A stretch of DNA of 64,000 bases from CAYLLN01 sp033762315 (GTDB taxonomy: Bacteria > Planctomycetota > Planctomycetia > Pirellulales > Pirellulaceae): the NCBI GenBank assembly GCA_033762315.1, contig JANRLS010000207.1, positions 7,285 through 71,284 of the forward strand, written 5' to 3'. The notes beneath the pieces are model-generated. The model worked only from the letters and a program-made list of their open reading frames with translations, searched no databases and was not told the DNA's origin. Shown in pieces: positions 1 to 7,855 of the stretch. Position 1 is the first letter of the stretch; every line of letters begins with the position of its first letter. The translations under genes were made by a program, and so were the position numbers.

Positions 1-326
1 TTCAACACCACGGTGCCGACGCGAAACGTCTTGCCGACCAGGTCGTTCAGCGGCACCCCCTCTACGAGCAGGTTGCGGCGGGTTTCGAGGTGTTCAATCG
101 CCAGGGCGTGCTCGTGGTTGGCCGCGTCGATGGCCTCGCGGGCGATCAACGTCACTTCGTTTTCGGGCTTGCGGCGGCCTTTGAATTGAGCCGCACCGAT
201 CCCCGCGCCGTACCGATCGCCGACGATCCCCTCCCCGGCGACCACCTCGGCCGAAGAAACATTCTCCATCGGCCCCTTCGCCTCGCGGGCGATGGCAATC
301 GCCAGTAGTTGGCCGTGAAAGGTCAT
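1..326 (-). CDS. MOSC domain protein (partial, 3' end outside window)
   Basis: The minus strand encodes 108 residues from the ATG at 324-326 and then runs off the left edge of the window, so the C-terminus is missing. The fragment contains GDRYGAG near residue 37 and RRNLLVEGVPLNDLVGKTF near residue 85. These match the MOSC family (molybdenum cofactor sulfurase C-terminal domain), whose small stand-alone members are thought to handle sulfur or metal-sulfur groups. The substrate of this protein cannot be read from the sequence. The visible part contains no cysteine. Family assignment is good; function is only at family level. Confidence 0.75.
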   Translation of the reverse strand, partial: MTFHGQLLAIAIAREAKGPMENVSSAEVVAGEGIVGDRYGAGIGAAQFKGRRKPENEVTLIAREAIDAANHEHALAIEHLETRRNLLVEGVPLNDLVGKTFRVGTVVL

Positions 327-469
327 GTGGCCTCGGTTGGTGAAATCAGGGCGCGGGGCTGGTGGAAAGACGCGGCAATCAGGGGATTGGGAAGCGGAAT
401 GATTCCCTTGCTGATGCGGCGGGTTGGTGTGGCAAGGAGGATCCTCGCTGGCGCGGCGGGCTCGCGGAA

Positions 470-1510
470 TCAGGGGGCTTGAGCGGAGCTGCCGTCGTTG
501 CGGGCACCGAGTTGGCGGTAGAGCGTGGTGTTGATCGTGTTGGGGAGAAAGCGGACCGAGCCATCCACCAAGACGAACTGAGCACCGCCGGGATGGTAGC
601 TGCCAAACGAGTAGTCGGAATAGTCGGGATTGCCGGTCCCTTGCGGGCGGCTGTTGAGATACGGATTCACATCGACCAACCGCAGGTGGCCCCCCAGTCG
701 ATCGCAGCCCCCGTCGTTGTTGCCGCCGGCCCAAAGGGGCAACATGCCCCCGTTGATTTTCGACGGCGAAACATTCTGGCTTTTGCCGATTTCGCCGACC
801 ATCAGCGTGCTGCTGGTGCCGTCGATCATGTCGGCGAGGCGCGTTGGCTGGGTATTGACGTTGTTGGCGTCGTTGATGAGGACGCCGTTTTGCACGGTGG
901 CGGCCGGCGTTCCGCACGCAAAGGTGGACATGGCGACCACTTCGTTCCCCATGTTGCCGACATAGTGCGAAACCCCCAGGCCATCGTTATCGAACTTGGG
1001 AATCGGGTTGCTGGGGCACAGATATTGCGGCAGCGATATTTTCAGCAGGGGCTGCATTTGTGGGCAGTCGAGGTTCCAAGGCTGGCCCGGCTCGGGGGGC
1101 CAGGTGGTCCAGCTATCGACGTTCGGATGGCCGAGCCAGCGCTGGCGGAGCATCGTGGCCGGGGGATTGGTGCCGGCGGGAGGCGCTTGGGCAAAGACCT
1201 GGTCGATCTGGTCAGCGAGGGGCTTCTGCTCGAGATACGGCAGGATGCAAACGCTCCAGCCCATCGCATCGCCGTTGTCATCGACCATGCCCGGCGGAAA
1301 GTTGTGATGGGTGTCGTGGAAGTTTTGCAGGGCCAAGCCAAACTGCTTCAGCTTGTTGGCGCACTGGGTGCGGCGGGCCGCCTCGCGTGCCGATTGCACG
1401 GCCGGCAAGAGGAGCGCGACGAGCACGCCAATAATGGCAATGACAACCAAGAGCTCGACAAGCGTAAAGCCGCGGCGCGCGCGGCGACGAACAGGGAGAG
1501 GGAGAAGCAT
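470..1510 (-). CDS. DUF1559 protein with prepilin-type N-terminus (pseudopilin-like)
   Basis: The 346-residue protein begins with a short basic leader (RRRARR) followed by the prepilin cleavage/methylation motif GFTLVELLVVIAIIG from residue 14, then a hydrophobic helix and the RTQCANKLKQFGLALQNFHD segment typical of planctomycete DUF1559 proteins. The C-terminus carries the family signature HPGGAQFVLVDGSVRFL. Such proteins occur in tens of copies per planctomycete genome. They are predicted to be processed by a prepilin peptidase and anchored or assembled like type II secretion pseudopilins, but their individual roles are unknown. Length is normal for the family. It is divergent from the esterase gene at 1733 and has no obvious operon partner. 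Confidence 0.9.
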   Translation of the reverse strand: MLLPLPVRRRARRGFTLVELLVVIAIIGVLVALLLPAVQSAREAARRTQCANKLKQFGLALQNFHDTHHNFPPGMVDDNGDAMGWSVCILPYLEQKPLADQIDQVFAQAPPAGTNPPATMLRQRWLGHPNVDSWTTWPPEPGQPWNLDCPQMQPLLKISLPQYLCPSNPIPKFDNDGLGVSHYVGNMGNEVVAMSTFACGTPAATVQNGVLINDANNVNTQPTRLADMIDGTSSTLMVGEIGKSQNVSPSKINGGMLPLWAGGNNDGGCDRLGGHLRLVDVNPYLNSRPQGTGNPDYSDYSFGSYHPGGAQFVLVDGSVRFLPNTINTTLYRQLGARNDGSSAQAP

Positions 1511-1732
1511 CAGAGGACCAGATGAAGAGGAAATGAGAACCCCAGCGGCGAAGCCGGAATTCTAGCCAATTTCGCCAAAAATTACAGCGCCGCGGTTGAC
1601 AAGCAGGCAAACTGCGGAAAATCGCAGCGGATTTGATCGCCCAGCCCACCGGCGATGGAGGTTGATCGGCTGGCGCGCTATATTCGCGGGTGGTTTTGGC
1701 CCAGTGCATCGCCTTTCTCCCCGGATCCCCCC

Positions 1733-3721
1733 ATGCCCCGTACGCTGCTGTCGCTCACCTCTCTAATCGCGCTGCTAGTTCTGGCCTTTCCAGCCGCAGC
1801 GGAGATTCCCCCGATTCACCTTGTTCTGCCCCCGGTGGGGCTCGAGATTCCGGCGGATGTGCGGATGCGCTTGGAAGGGAAGCTGGCGGCGACGAAGAAG
1901 CGGCTGGAAGTGTTGCGCGAGCATCCGCTGGCAGCCGACGTGGAAGTTTTCACCAAGGGGGTGGAGTTCGCCCTGCTGCATCGCGAGTTCTATGTTCCCA
2001 AGGATTTCGACAAGGCCGACTGGGCCTTCGACGAAGCGAACAAGCGGCTGGATGCTTTGGAGAAAGGTGATTCCCCGTGGACCAAAGCTACGGGGCTGGT
2101 GGTACGCGGCTATCGTTCGTCGATCGACGGTTCGGCGCAGCCGTACGGACTGGTGATTACCGCCAACCACGACTTCTCCAAGCCCAGCCCACTGTATGTC
2201 TGGCTGCATGGCCGCGGCGACAAAGCGACCGATTTGCACTTCCTGAGCGAGCGGGCGACGAAAGCAGGGCAAATTGCTCCGCCAGGCGCGATTGTACTGC
2301 ACGCTTTCGGTCGCCAGTGCGTCGGCTACAAAGGGGCCGGCGGAGCCGATGTCTATGAAGCGCTAGTGAGCGCGAAGGGGAGCTATGCCATCGACGATGC
2401 GCGAGTGGTGCTGATTGGTTTCTCAATGGGCGGGGCTGGGGCCTGGAATCTGGGGGCGCATTCAGACGGCACTTGGGTGGCGGTGTCGCCGGGCGCCGGC
2501 TTTGCGGAAACCGCCCGCTACCAGAACCTGACTCCCGAGAAGTACCCACCGTGGTACGAGCAGACTTTGTGGGGCCAGTACGACGTGCCGTGCTACGTGC
2601 GGAACCTGTTCAATCTGGAGGTGATCGCTTACAGCGGCGAGAAGGACAAGCAAATTCAAGCCGCCCGCGTCATGGAAGAGGCTTACCGAGCGGAAGGACG
2701 AGAACTGACGCACCTCATCGGACCGGGGGTGGAACACAAATACGAGCCGAAAACACTGGAAGAGCTGCTGCGGCGATTGGCCGGAATTGTCGCAAAGGGG
2801 CGCGAGCCGGTACCCCAGAAGGTCTCGTTTCAAACCCGCACGCTCGATACCAACCAGTTTCGCTGGGTCTCCGTCGATGGCCTGGGAGAACACTGGAAAG
2901 ATGCCCGCGTCGATGCCGAGATTGTTGGGCCGGGGCGGCTGCGGGTCGCGACGAAGAATGTGACCGCGCTGGGCCTTTCGCCGTGGGAAAAGATGCAGGC
3001 CGCGCTGGTCGAAATTGACGGACAGAGTGTAACGCTCGGCGATCCACAAGGACGGCGCGCAAGCGACCCCTATTTGATCTTTCAAGAGGGAAAATGGCAG
3101 CCCGGCAGGCATCCGCGAACCGACTTGCGGAAGAGTGCCGAGCGTCACGGACCCATTGACGATGCCTTCACGGAGTGGTTCGTCGTGGTGACACCGTCCG
3201 GCAAATCGCAGAATCCCAAGTTCCAGCAGTGGATGGAGTTTGAGCTGGCTCACTTGCGACAGCGGTGGCGAGCGCTCATGCGGGGCGATCTGCCGGAAGT
3301 CCGCGATGTGGATTTCGATTCGACCAGGTATACGTCGGGTCCGGTGTATTTCGGACCGCATCTCATCTTGTGGGGCGACCCGCAATCCAACCGCGTCTGG
3401 CGCGAATTGAACGAGCAGCTGCCGATTAAGCACACGGACGGCAAGTGGACCTTTGGCGGCAAGCAATTCGACGGCAATCAATTTGTGCCCGCGGCCATCT
3501 ATCCGTATCCCGGTTCATCGCGGTCCTATGTCGTCCTCAACTCCGGCCTGACTTTTCGCGAGGGGCATGACCGGACGAACTCACTGCAAAATCCCAAGCT
3601 GCCGGATTGGGCGATAATCGATTTGTCGCAGCCGCCGGATGGGCTGGCGCCGGGGAAGATTCACGACGCGGGATTTTTCGACGAACAGTGGCAACTGAAA
3701 AATCCGCCCCGAGGGGGTTGA
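1733..3721 (+). CDS. Secreted alpha/beta hydrolase (prolyl-oligopeptidase/esterase-like)
   Basis: A 662-residue protein with a Sec signal peptide (MPRTLLSLTSLIALLVLAF, cleavage probably after AAA). I chose the ATG at 1733 because the longer frame from 1655 only adds residues ahead of this signal. The catalytic core has PLYVWLHGRGD (oxyanion region), the nucleophile elbow GFSMGGAG with Ser231, an acidic candidate Asp305 in SGEKDKQ, and His335 in GPGVEHKY. This is the order expected for a serine hydrolase of the prolyl oligopeptidase/dienelactone hydrolase type. About 300 C-terminal residues form a second domain that I do not recognise. The substrate is unknown; a carbohydrate or peptide ester is plausible for an exported enzyme. 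Confidence 0.8.
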   Translation: MPRTLLSLTSLIALLVLAFPAAAEIPPIHLVLPPVGLEIPADVRMRLEGKLAATKKRLEVLREHPLAADVEVFTKGVEFALLHREFYVPKDFDKADWAFDEANKRLDALEKGDSPWTKATGLVVRGYRSSIDGSAQPYGLVITANHDFSKPSPLYVWLHGRGDKATDLHFLSERATKAGQIAPPGAIVLHAFGRQCVGYKGAGGADVYEALVSAKGSYAIDDARVVLIGFSMGGAGAWNLGAHSDGTWVAVSPGAGFAETARYQNLTPEKYPPWYEQTLWGQYDVPCYVRNLFNLEVIAYSGEKDKQIQAARVMEEAYRAEGRELTHLIGPGVEHKYEPKTLEELLRRLAGIVAKGREPVPQKVSFQTRTLDTNQFRWVSVDGLGEHWKDARVDAEIVGPGRLRVATKNVTALGLSPWEKMQAALVEIDGQSVTLGDPQGRRASDPYLIFQEGKWQPGRHPRTDLRKSAERHGPIDDAFTEWFVVVTPSGKSQNPKFQQWMEFELAHLRQRWRALMRGDLPEVRDVDFDSTRYTSGPVYFGPHLILWGDPQSNRVWRELNEQLPIKHTDGKWTFGGKQFDGNQFVPAAIYPYPGSSRSYVVLNSGLTFREGHDRTNSLQNPKLPDWAIIDLSQPPDGLAPGKIHDAGFFDEQWQLKNPPRGG

Positions 3722-3746
3722 CAGAAGAGATGTTGTAGTGTACAAT
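3718..3746 (+). promoter_or_regulatory. Near-consensus sigma-70 promoter TTGACA-N17-TACAAT
   Basis: The -35 box TTGACA (3718-3723) overlaps the stop codon of the hydrolase gene. The -10 box TACAAT (3741-3746) follows after exactly 17 bases. This is one mismatch from the bacterial vegetative consensus and is striking in a GC-rich genome. It would start a transcript near 3753 with a leader of about 260 bases before the DUF1549 gene. The same arrangement recurs at 51202-51230. Confidence 0.7.
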
Positions 3747-3752
3747 TATTTA

Positions 3753-4013
3753 TAACTGAACGCGCGTCATTGGACCTGTGCGGCGGCACGCACTAGCGGG
3801 CGACCGACGCTGGCGTGAGCGGAATTTTCCCGTGCGGTTTGCCGAAACCGGGGGGCCGGACCAGGGTTAGTAATGGGGTAAGAGGCGACCGGTAGTTATC
3901 GAGTGCGCGGACCGATGGAAGCCATAAGTTGAGAGCCACGGTGGCGGGCTGAATTTATTTGTAACCGACTATCCGATAACGACTTGCGTCGATCGATAGC
4001 AGGAGCAGCGGCG
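3753..4013 (+). other. Long 5' leader with stem-loops; possible structured RNA
   Basis: No convincing reading frame lies between the promoter at 3718-3746 and the ATG at 4014. The segment contains a perfect stem-loop CGGTTT-GCCG-AAACCG (3835-3850) and a smaller CGCT/AGCG hairpin just upstream of it. I do not recognise a named riboswitch or known RNA family. It could be a regulatory leader of the DUF1549-DUF1501 operon, a small RNA, or a plain untranslated region. Confidence 0.35.
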
Positions 4014-5672
4014 ATGAGCGGAAATATAAGTATTGGCGTCCCGGCGCGAGCGGCGCTCACCCTGATGAGGGTGGCAGCAATCGTGGTTGTCGGGGGGGCG
4101 GCAGCGTGGGGTGCTTCGGACCCGGCACAAGTGGCGGTACAGACCGACCAGGCGCTGCGGGCCGAAATTCCGTTCGCCAATGCGGCCAAAGTGTCGCCCG
4201 GCAAAGTGGGGGATGAAATCTACCTGCGGCGGATCAGCCTTGATCTTGTCGGCCGGAATCCGACGCCGCAGGAAATCACCGCGTTCGTGTTTGATCCGGC
4301 CAGCGATAAGCGGGCGAAAGCGGTCGAGCGGCTCTTAGCCAGCGAGGAGTTTGGCAAGAACTGGGCTCGCTACTGGCGCGACGTGATCATGTATCGCAAA
4401 ACCGAGGAACGATCGCAAATCGTCGCCGGCCCGCTCGAGGAGTACCTCGCGACCAGCCTGAACGAGAACAAGCCTTGGAGCCAGATTGCCACCGACATGA
4501 TCACCGCCACCGGCGACGCCACGCAAAACGGCGCGTGCGGGCTGATCGTCGCCCAGCAAGGGCAGCCCGAAGAGGTCGTCGCCGAGATCAGCCGCATTTT
4601 CCTCGGCGTGCAAATTCAATGTGCCCAGTGCCACGATCATCCCACCGACCGCTGGAAGCGCGAGCAGTTTCACGAGCTGGCCGCGTTCTTTCCGCGCGTC
4701 GCCAGCCGGATCATCCTCACGCCGGAGCGGCGGGCGATCGAGGTCGTCGCGACCGACGCCGCGGCGTTTGGCTTTCGCGGCCCGATGAACCAGCGCTTTC
4801 GCGGCACCCCCGAGCATTACATGAGCGATCCGAAAGACCCGCAATCGCGCGGCAAGCTGATGGAGCCCGTGTTTTTCGCCACGGGTGATAAGCTCTCGAC
4901 CGGCACCAAGGACGCCGACCGCCGCGGCAGCCTGGCGAAGTGGACAACGGAGAAGAACAACCCCTATTTCGCCAAGGCCCTGGTCAATCGTCTCTGGTCG
5001 GAATTGACGGGCGAAGGCTTTTATGAGCCGGTGGACGATATGGGGCCCGACCGCGAATGCACTGCGCCGGCCACGCTCGACTATCTCGCCGGGCAATTCG
5101 CCGAGAGCGGATACGACATGAAATGGCTGTTCCGCGCGATTGTGGCGACCGAAATGTATCAACTCCCCAGCGGCCCGCGGCGCGGCCCCGAAGAGCCCCC
5201 AATGCAGCACAATGTTTCGCAGCGCCTGCGGGCCGATCAACTCTTCGACAATCTGCTCCACGTGCTCGATGCCACCGAGCCGCCGCAAATGGGGGGCATG
5301 TACGCGGGCTTGGCGCGGTTCGCCGCCGGTCCTCGCCAGCAATTTGCTTTTGCCTTCGGCTACGACCCTAGCCAGCGCCGCGACGAAATCGGCATGTCGA
5401 TTCCGCAGGCCCTGGCACTGATGAATTCCCCTACGGTGAACGGGGCCATTCGCGGCCAGGGAAACACGATGCTCGGCCGCTTGCTTTCGCGCATTAAAGA
5501 GGACGACGGCGTTGTGCTGGAGCTGTACTTGAAAACTCTCGGCCGCGAGCCGAGCCAGAGCGAGCGCACCACCGCCTTGCAGTATGTCAAAGAGATAGGC
5601 AACCGGACTGAAGCCTTTGAGGATTTGCTCTGGTCGCTTGTCAATTCAACGGAGTTTTTGCATCGTTCGTAG
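4014..5672 (+). CDS. DUF1549/DUF1553 domain exported protein
   Basis: A 552-residue protein. The ATG at 4014 is preferred because AGGAG lies 8 bases upstream; an in-frame ATG at 3984 is the alternative. A hydrophobic export segment (MRVAAIVVVGGAAAWGA) precedes the DUF1549 region, which begins QTDQALRAEI and includes DEIYLRRISLDLVGRNPTPQE and the CAQCHDHP segment. The latter contains a CxxCH motif (Cys203, Cys206, His207) that resembles a haem-binding site, as is usual in this family. DUF1553 follows, with NPYFAKALVNRLW and RLRADQLFDNLLHVL. The family is almost confined to Planctomycetota and relatives and is nearly always paired with DUF1501, as here. The biochemical role is unproven. Confidence 0.9.
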   Translation: MSGNISIGVPARAALTLMRVAAIVVVGGAAAWGASDPAQVAVQTDQALRAEIPFANAAKVSPGKVGDEIYLRRISLDLVGRNPTPQEITAFVFDPASDKRAKAVERLLASEEFGKNWARYWRDVIMYRKTEERSQIVAGPLEEYLATSLNENKPWSQIATDMITATGDATQNGACGLIVAQQGQPEEVVAEISRIFLGVQIQCAQCHDHPTDRWKREQFHELAAFFPRVASRIILTPERRAIEVVATDAAAFGFRGPMNQRFRGTPEHYMSDPKDPQSRGKLMEPVFFATGDKLSTGTKDADRRGSLAKWTTEKNNPYFAKALVNRLWSELTGEGFYEPVDDMGPDRECTAPATLDYLAGQFAESGYDMKWLFRAIVATEMYQLPSGPRRGPEEPPMQHNVSQRLRADQLFDNLLHVLDATEPPQMGGMYAGLARFAAGPRQQFAFAFGYDPSQRRDEIGMSIPQALALMNSPTVNGAIRGQGNTMLGRLLSRIKEDDGVVLELYLKTLGREPSQSERTTALQYVKEIGNRTEAFEDLLWSLVNSTEFLHRS

Positions 5673-5679
5673 GCCGTGG

Positions 5680-5698
5680 GGCAGGCGTCCCGCCTGCC
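5680..5698. repeat. Intergenic hairpin GGCAGGCG-TCC-CGCCTGCC
   Basis: A perfect 8-bp inverted repeat with a three-base loop between the DUF1549 and DUF1501 genes. An identical copy lies at 7066-7084, and diverged copies occur near 50770-50792 and 58659-58680. It has no T-run and may act as an mRNA-processing or stability hairpin. Confidence 0.7.
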
Positions 5699-5768
5699 AA
5701 GAAACTCGTTCCCCAGAGGCGAAGAGTTCACGGCAGGCGAGTCGCCCGCCCCACGATAGGAGCCCACC

Positions 5769-7058
5769 ATGAACGTCCACCTCCAATCCAGCGTCCAAAT
5801 CCGTCGCGGTGCGGTCCACCGTCGCGACTTCCTCAAGGTGCTGCCCGCCGCGGCCCTGGCGAGCGGCGCGCTGGGCTGGCACGATGCCATCACGGCGAGC
5901 GCGGCCGACCTGCGCAAGCAAGGCAAAGCCTGCATTTTGCTCTGGATGCAAGGCGCGCCGAGCCAGTTCGAAACGTTCGATCCCAAGCCGGGACACGCCA
6001 ACGGGGGCGAAACGAAATCGATCGACACGGCGACCAGCGGCATCAAAATCGCGGAGAACCTGCCGAAGACGGCCGGCATGATGAACGACCTGTGCCTCAT
6101 CCGCTCGATGACCGGCAAAGAGGGGCAGCATCCGCGGGCCACCTTCCTGATGCACACCGGCTATCTGCCGACGGCGACGGTGAAGTATCCGACGTTCGGC
6201 TCCATCGCCGCCAAAGAACTTGGCAACCCTGCTAGCGATCTGCCGAGCTTCGTGCGGATCGGGGCCAATCCGTTTACCACCGGCGCGGGGCTGCTCGGCG
6301 TCGATTACGACCCGCTCGTGATGCAAGCCGCCGGCCGCCCGCCCGAGAACACCTCGCTCACGACGACGTCCGACCGCTATCAGCGCCGCCTCGGCCTTTT
6401 GGGCCGGCTGGAGGCGGACTATGTCAACCTCGGCGGCAAGCAGGAAGTGGCCGATCATCGCAAGGTGTACGAGCAAGCCTCCAAACTGGTGCTCAGCCCG
6501 CAAATGGCCGGGTTCGACATCAGCAAGGAAAACCAAAAGACGCGCGATGCCTACGGCAGCGGCCAGTTCGGCCAAGGCTGCCTGCTCGCCCGCCGCTTGA
6601 TCGAGCACGGGGTGACGTTCGTCGAGGTGACGCTCGGCAACTGGGACACGCACCAGGACAACTTCAACCGCACGCGCACGCTCTGCGGCCAGCTCGATCA
6701 GCCCTTCGCCGCGCTGCTCGCCGATCTGAAGGATCGCGGGATGCTCGATAGCACGCTAGTGGTGTGGACTGGCGAATTCGGCCGCACGCCGCGGATCAAT
6801 CCCAATAGCGGCCGCGACCACTATCCGCGGGCCTTCAGCGCCGCCCTGGCCGGCGGCGGCGTGAAGGGTGGCCAGGTGATCGGCGTCACCGATGCCGGCG
6901 GCGAGAACGTGAAGGACCGCCCCGTCGGCGTGACCGACTTCTTCCAAACCCTGTGCCACGCCCTGAGCATCGATCCGACCAAAGAGAACATGAGCAGCAT
7001 CGGCCGGCCGATCAAGATCGTCGATGGAGGCGAAGTGGTGAAGGAAGTGTTCGGCTAA
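5769..7058 (+). CDS. DUF1501 domain protein with Tat-type signal
   Basis: A 429-residue protein that begins with a twin-arginine signal (HRRDFLKVLPAAALASGAL), predicting folded export. The mature part carries DUF1501 hallmarks: CILLWMQGAPSQFETFDPKP, the QFGQGCLLARRLIEHGVTFVEV segment, and the metal-site-like WDTHQDN and WTGEFGRTPRIN..GRDHYPRAFS motifs that place the family near the alkaline phosphatase/sulfatase fold. It lies 96 bases behind the DUF1549/DUF1553 gene and probably shares its promoter. This pairing is the standard planctomycete module. The substrate is unknown. A second DUF1501 gene at 46326 is interrupted by a stop codon. Confidence 0.9.
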   Translation: MNVHLQSSVQIRRGAVHRRDFLKVLPAAALASGALGWHDAITASAADLRKQGKACILLWMQGAPSQFETFDPKPGHANGGETKSIDTATSGIKIAENLPKTAGMMNDLCLIRSMTGKEGQHPRATFLMHTGYLPTATVKYPTFGSIAAKELGNPASDLPSFVRIGANPFTTGAGLLGVDYDPLVMQAAGRPPENTSLTTTSDRYQRRLGLLGRLEADYVNLGGKQEVADHRKVYEQASKLVLSPQMAGFDISKENQKTRDAYGSGQFGQGCLLARRLIEHGVTFVEVTLGNWDTHQDNFNRTRTLCGQLDQPFAALLADLKDRGMLDSTLVVWTGEFGRTPRINPNSGRDHYPRAFSAALAGGGVKGGQVIGVTDAGGENVKDRPVGVTDFFQTLCHALSIDPTKENMSSIGRPIKIVDGGEVVKEVFG

Positions 7059-7065
7059 CTCGTGG

Positions 7066-7224
7066 GGCAGGCGTCCCGCCTGCCGTGTAATCTGGTTCCC
7101 AAGCTACCGCTTGGGAACCCACGTCAGGAAGCTCCGCTTCCCGGTCCTGCTGGTGATCCCGCCTCGCGCGCAGATCACGAAGCGGAGCTTCGCCGACTTG
7201 CGTTACCAAGCGGAGCTTGGTAAC
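7066..7224. repeat. Array of five short hairpins between DUF1501 gene and pgpA
   Basis: Five perfect inverted repeats are packed into about 160 bp: GGCAGGCG/CGCCTGCC (7066-7084), GGTTCCCAAGC/GCTTGGGAACC (7094-7119, 11-bp stem), GGAAGC/GCTTCC (7127-7141), GAAGC/GCTTC (7179-7191) and GTTACCAAGC/GCTTGGTAAC (7202-7224, 10-bp stem). Four of the five have three-base TCC or GGA loops. They look like a mosaic of a dispersed palindromic repeat family rather than a single terminator. Confidence 0.75.
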
Positions 7225-7232
7225 GAGGATGA

Positions 7233-7754
7233 ATGACAACTGACAACGGACCAACAACCAAGGTCAACTCCTCCCGCTTCCTGCCGATCCTCGCCAGTTG
7301 CTTCGGCCTCGGCTATTCGCCGATCATGCCGGGCACCTGCGGGGCGCTGCTCGGCCCGGCGATCTACATCCCGCTGGCCTTCGTCATGCCCGACGAGCCG
7401 CGACAGACGCTAGGCATCGCGGTTAACTTGCTGGCGTGGTGCTGGATCACCGTCGCCCTGGGGGGGTGGGCCGAGAAGTACTATCAGCGGAAGGACAGCC
7501 AAGTCTTCGTGACCGACGAGGTGGCGGGCTTTTTGCTGACGGTGTTGCTGTGGCATTTGCCTGGCCAGCCGGTTCTGACGACCTTGTGGGCCTTTCCGGT
7601 GACGCGGGTGATTGACATCGTTAAAGTCCCGCCCGCCAAGCAGTTAGAGCATTTGCCACGGGGCTGGGGGGTGCTGGCCGACGACCTGCTCGGTTCGGTT
7701 TATGCCGCCGCCCTGCTATGGGGGGTGCGGCTGGCCGTTCCCAGTTGGTTTTGA
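7233..7754 (+). CDS. pgpA: Phosphatidylglycerophosphatase A
   Basis: A 173-residue membrane enzyme that dephosphorylates phosphatidylglycerophosphate to phosphatidylglycerol in the inner membrane. The N-terminal signature GYSPIMPGTCGALLG, the acidic pair in FVTDEVAGF, and the motifs TRVIDIVKVPP and GWGVLADDLLGSVYAA occur in family order, and the length is typical. The first dozen codons (MTTDNGPTT...) are built from a TGAC-type intergenic repeat, so the family-conserved part begins about residue 15. An independent transcription unit is likely, since a hairpin array separates it from the gene upstream. Confidence 0.9.
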   Translation: MTTDNGPTTKVNSSRFLPILASCFGLGYSPIMPGTCGALLGPAIYIPLAFVMPDEPRQTLGIAVNLLAWCWITVALGGWAEKYYQRKDSQVFVTDEVAGFLLTVLLWHLPGQPVLTTLWAFPVTRVIDIVKVPPAKQLEHLPRGWGVLADDLLGSVYAAALLWGVRLAVPSWF

Positions 7755-7855
7755 CCGGCGAGAGCGATTTGCCTGGCCAGGTCGTCTATACTTAGGGAGC
7801 AGGGGTGCGCGCGGGTGTTGTTCCGCGCCGAGAGCAATCCGAGGCGAATCGATCG

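Noticed and set aside
362..1525. 387-codon plus-strand frame
   Set aside because: It is antisense to the DUF1559 gene, whose protein has clear family motifs; the plus-strand product has none.
3753..4013. Known riboswitch or RNase P/tmRNA in the leader
   Set aside because: I looked for cobalamin-box, RNase P and tmRNA signatures and saw none, so only an unnamed leader is reported.
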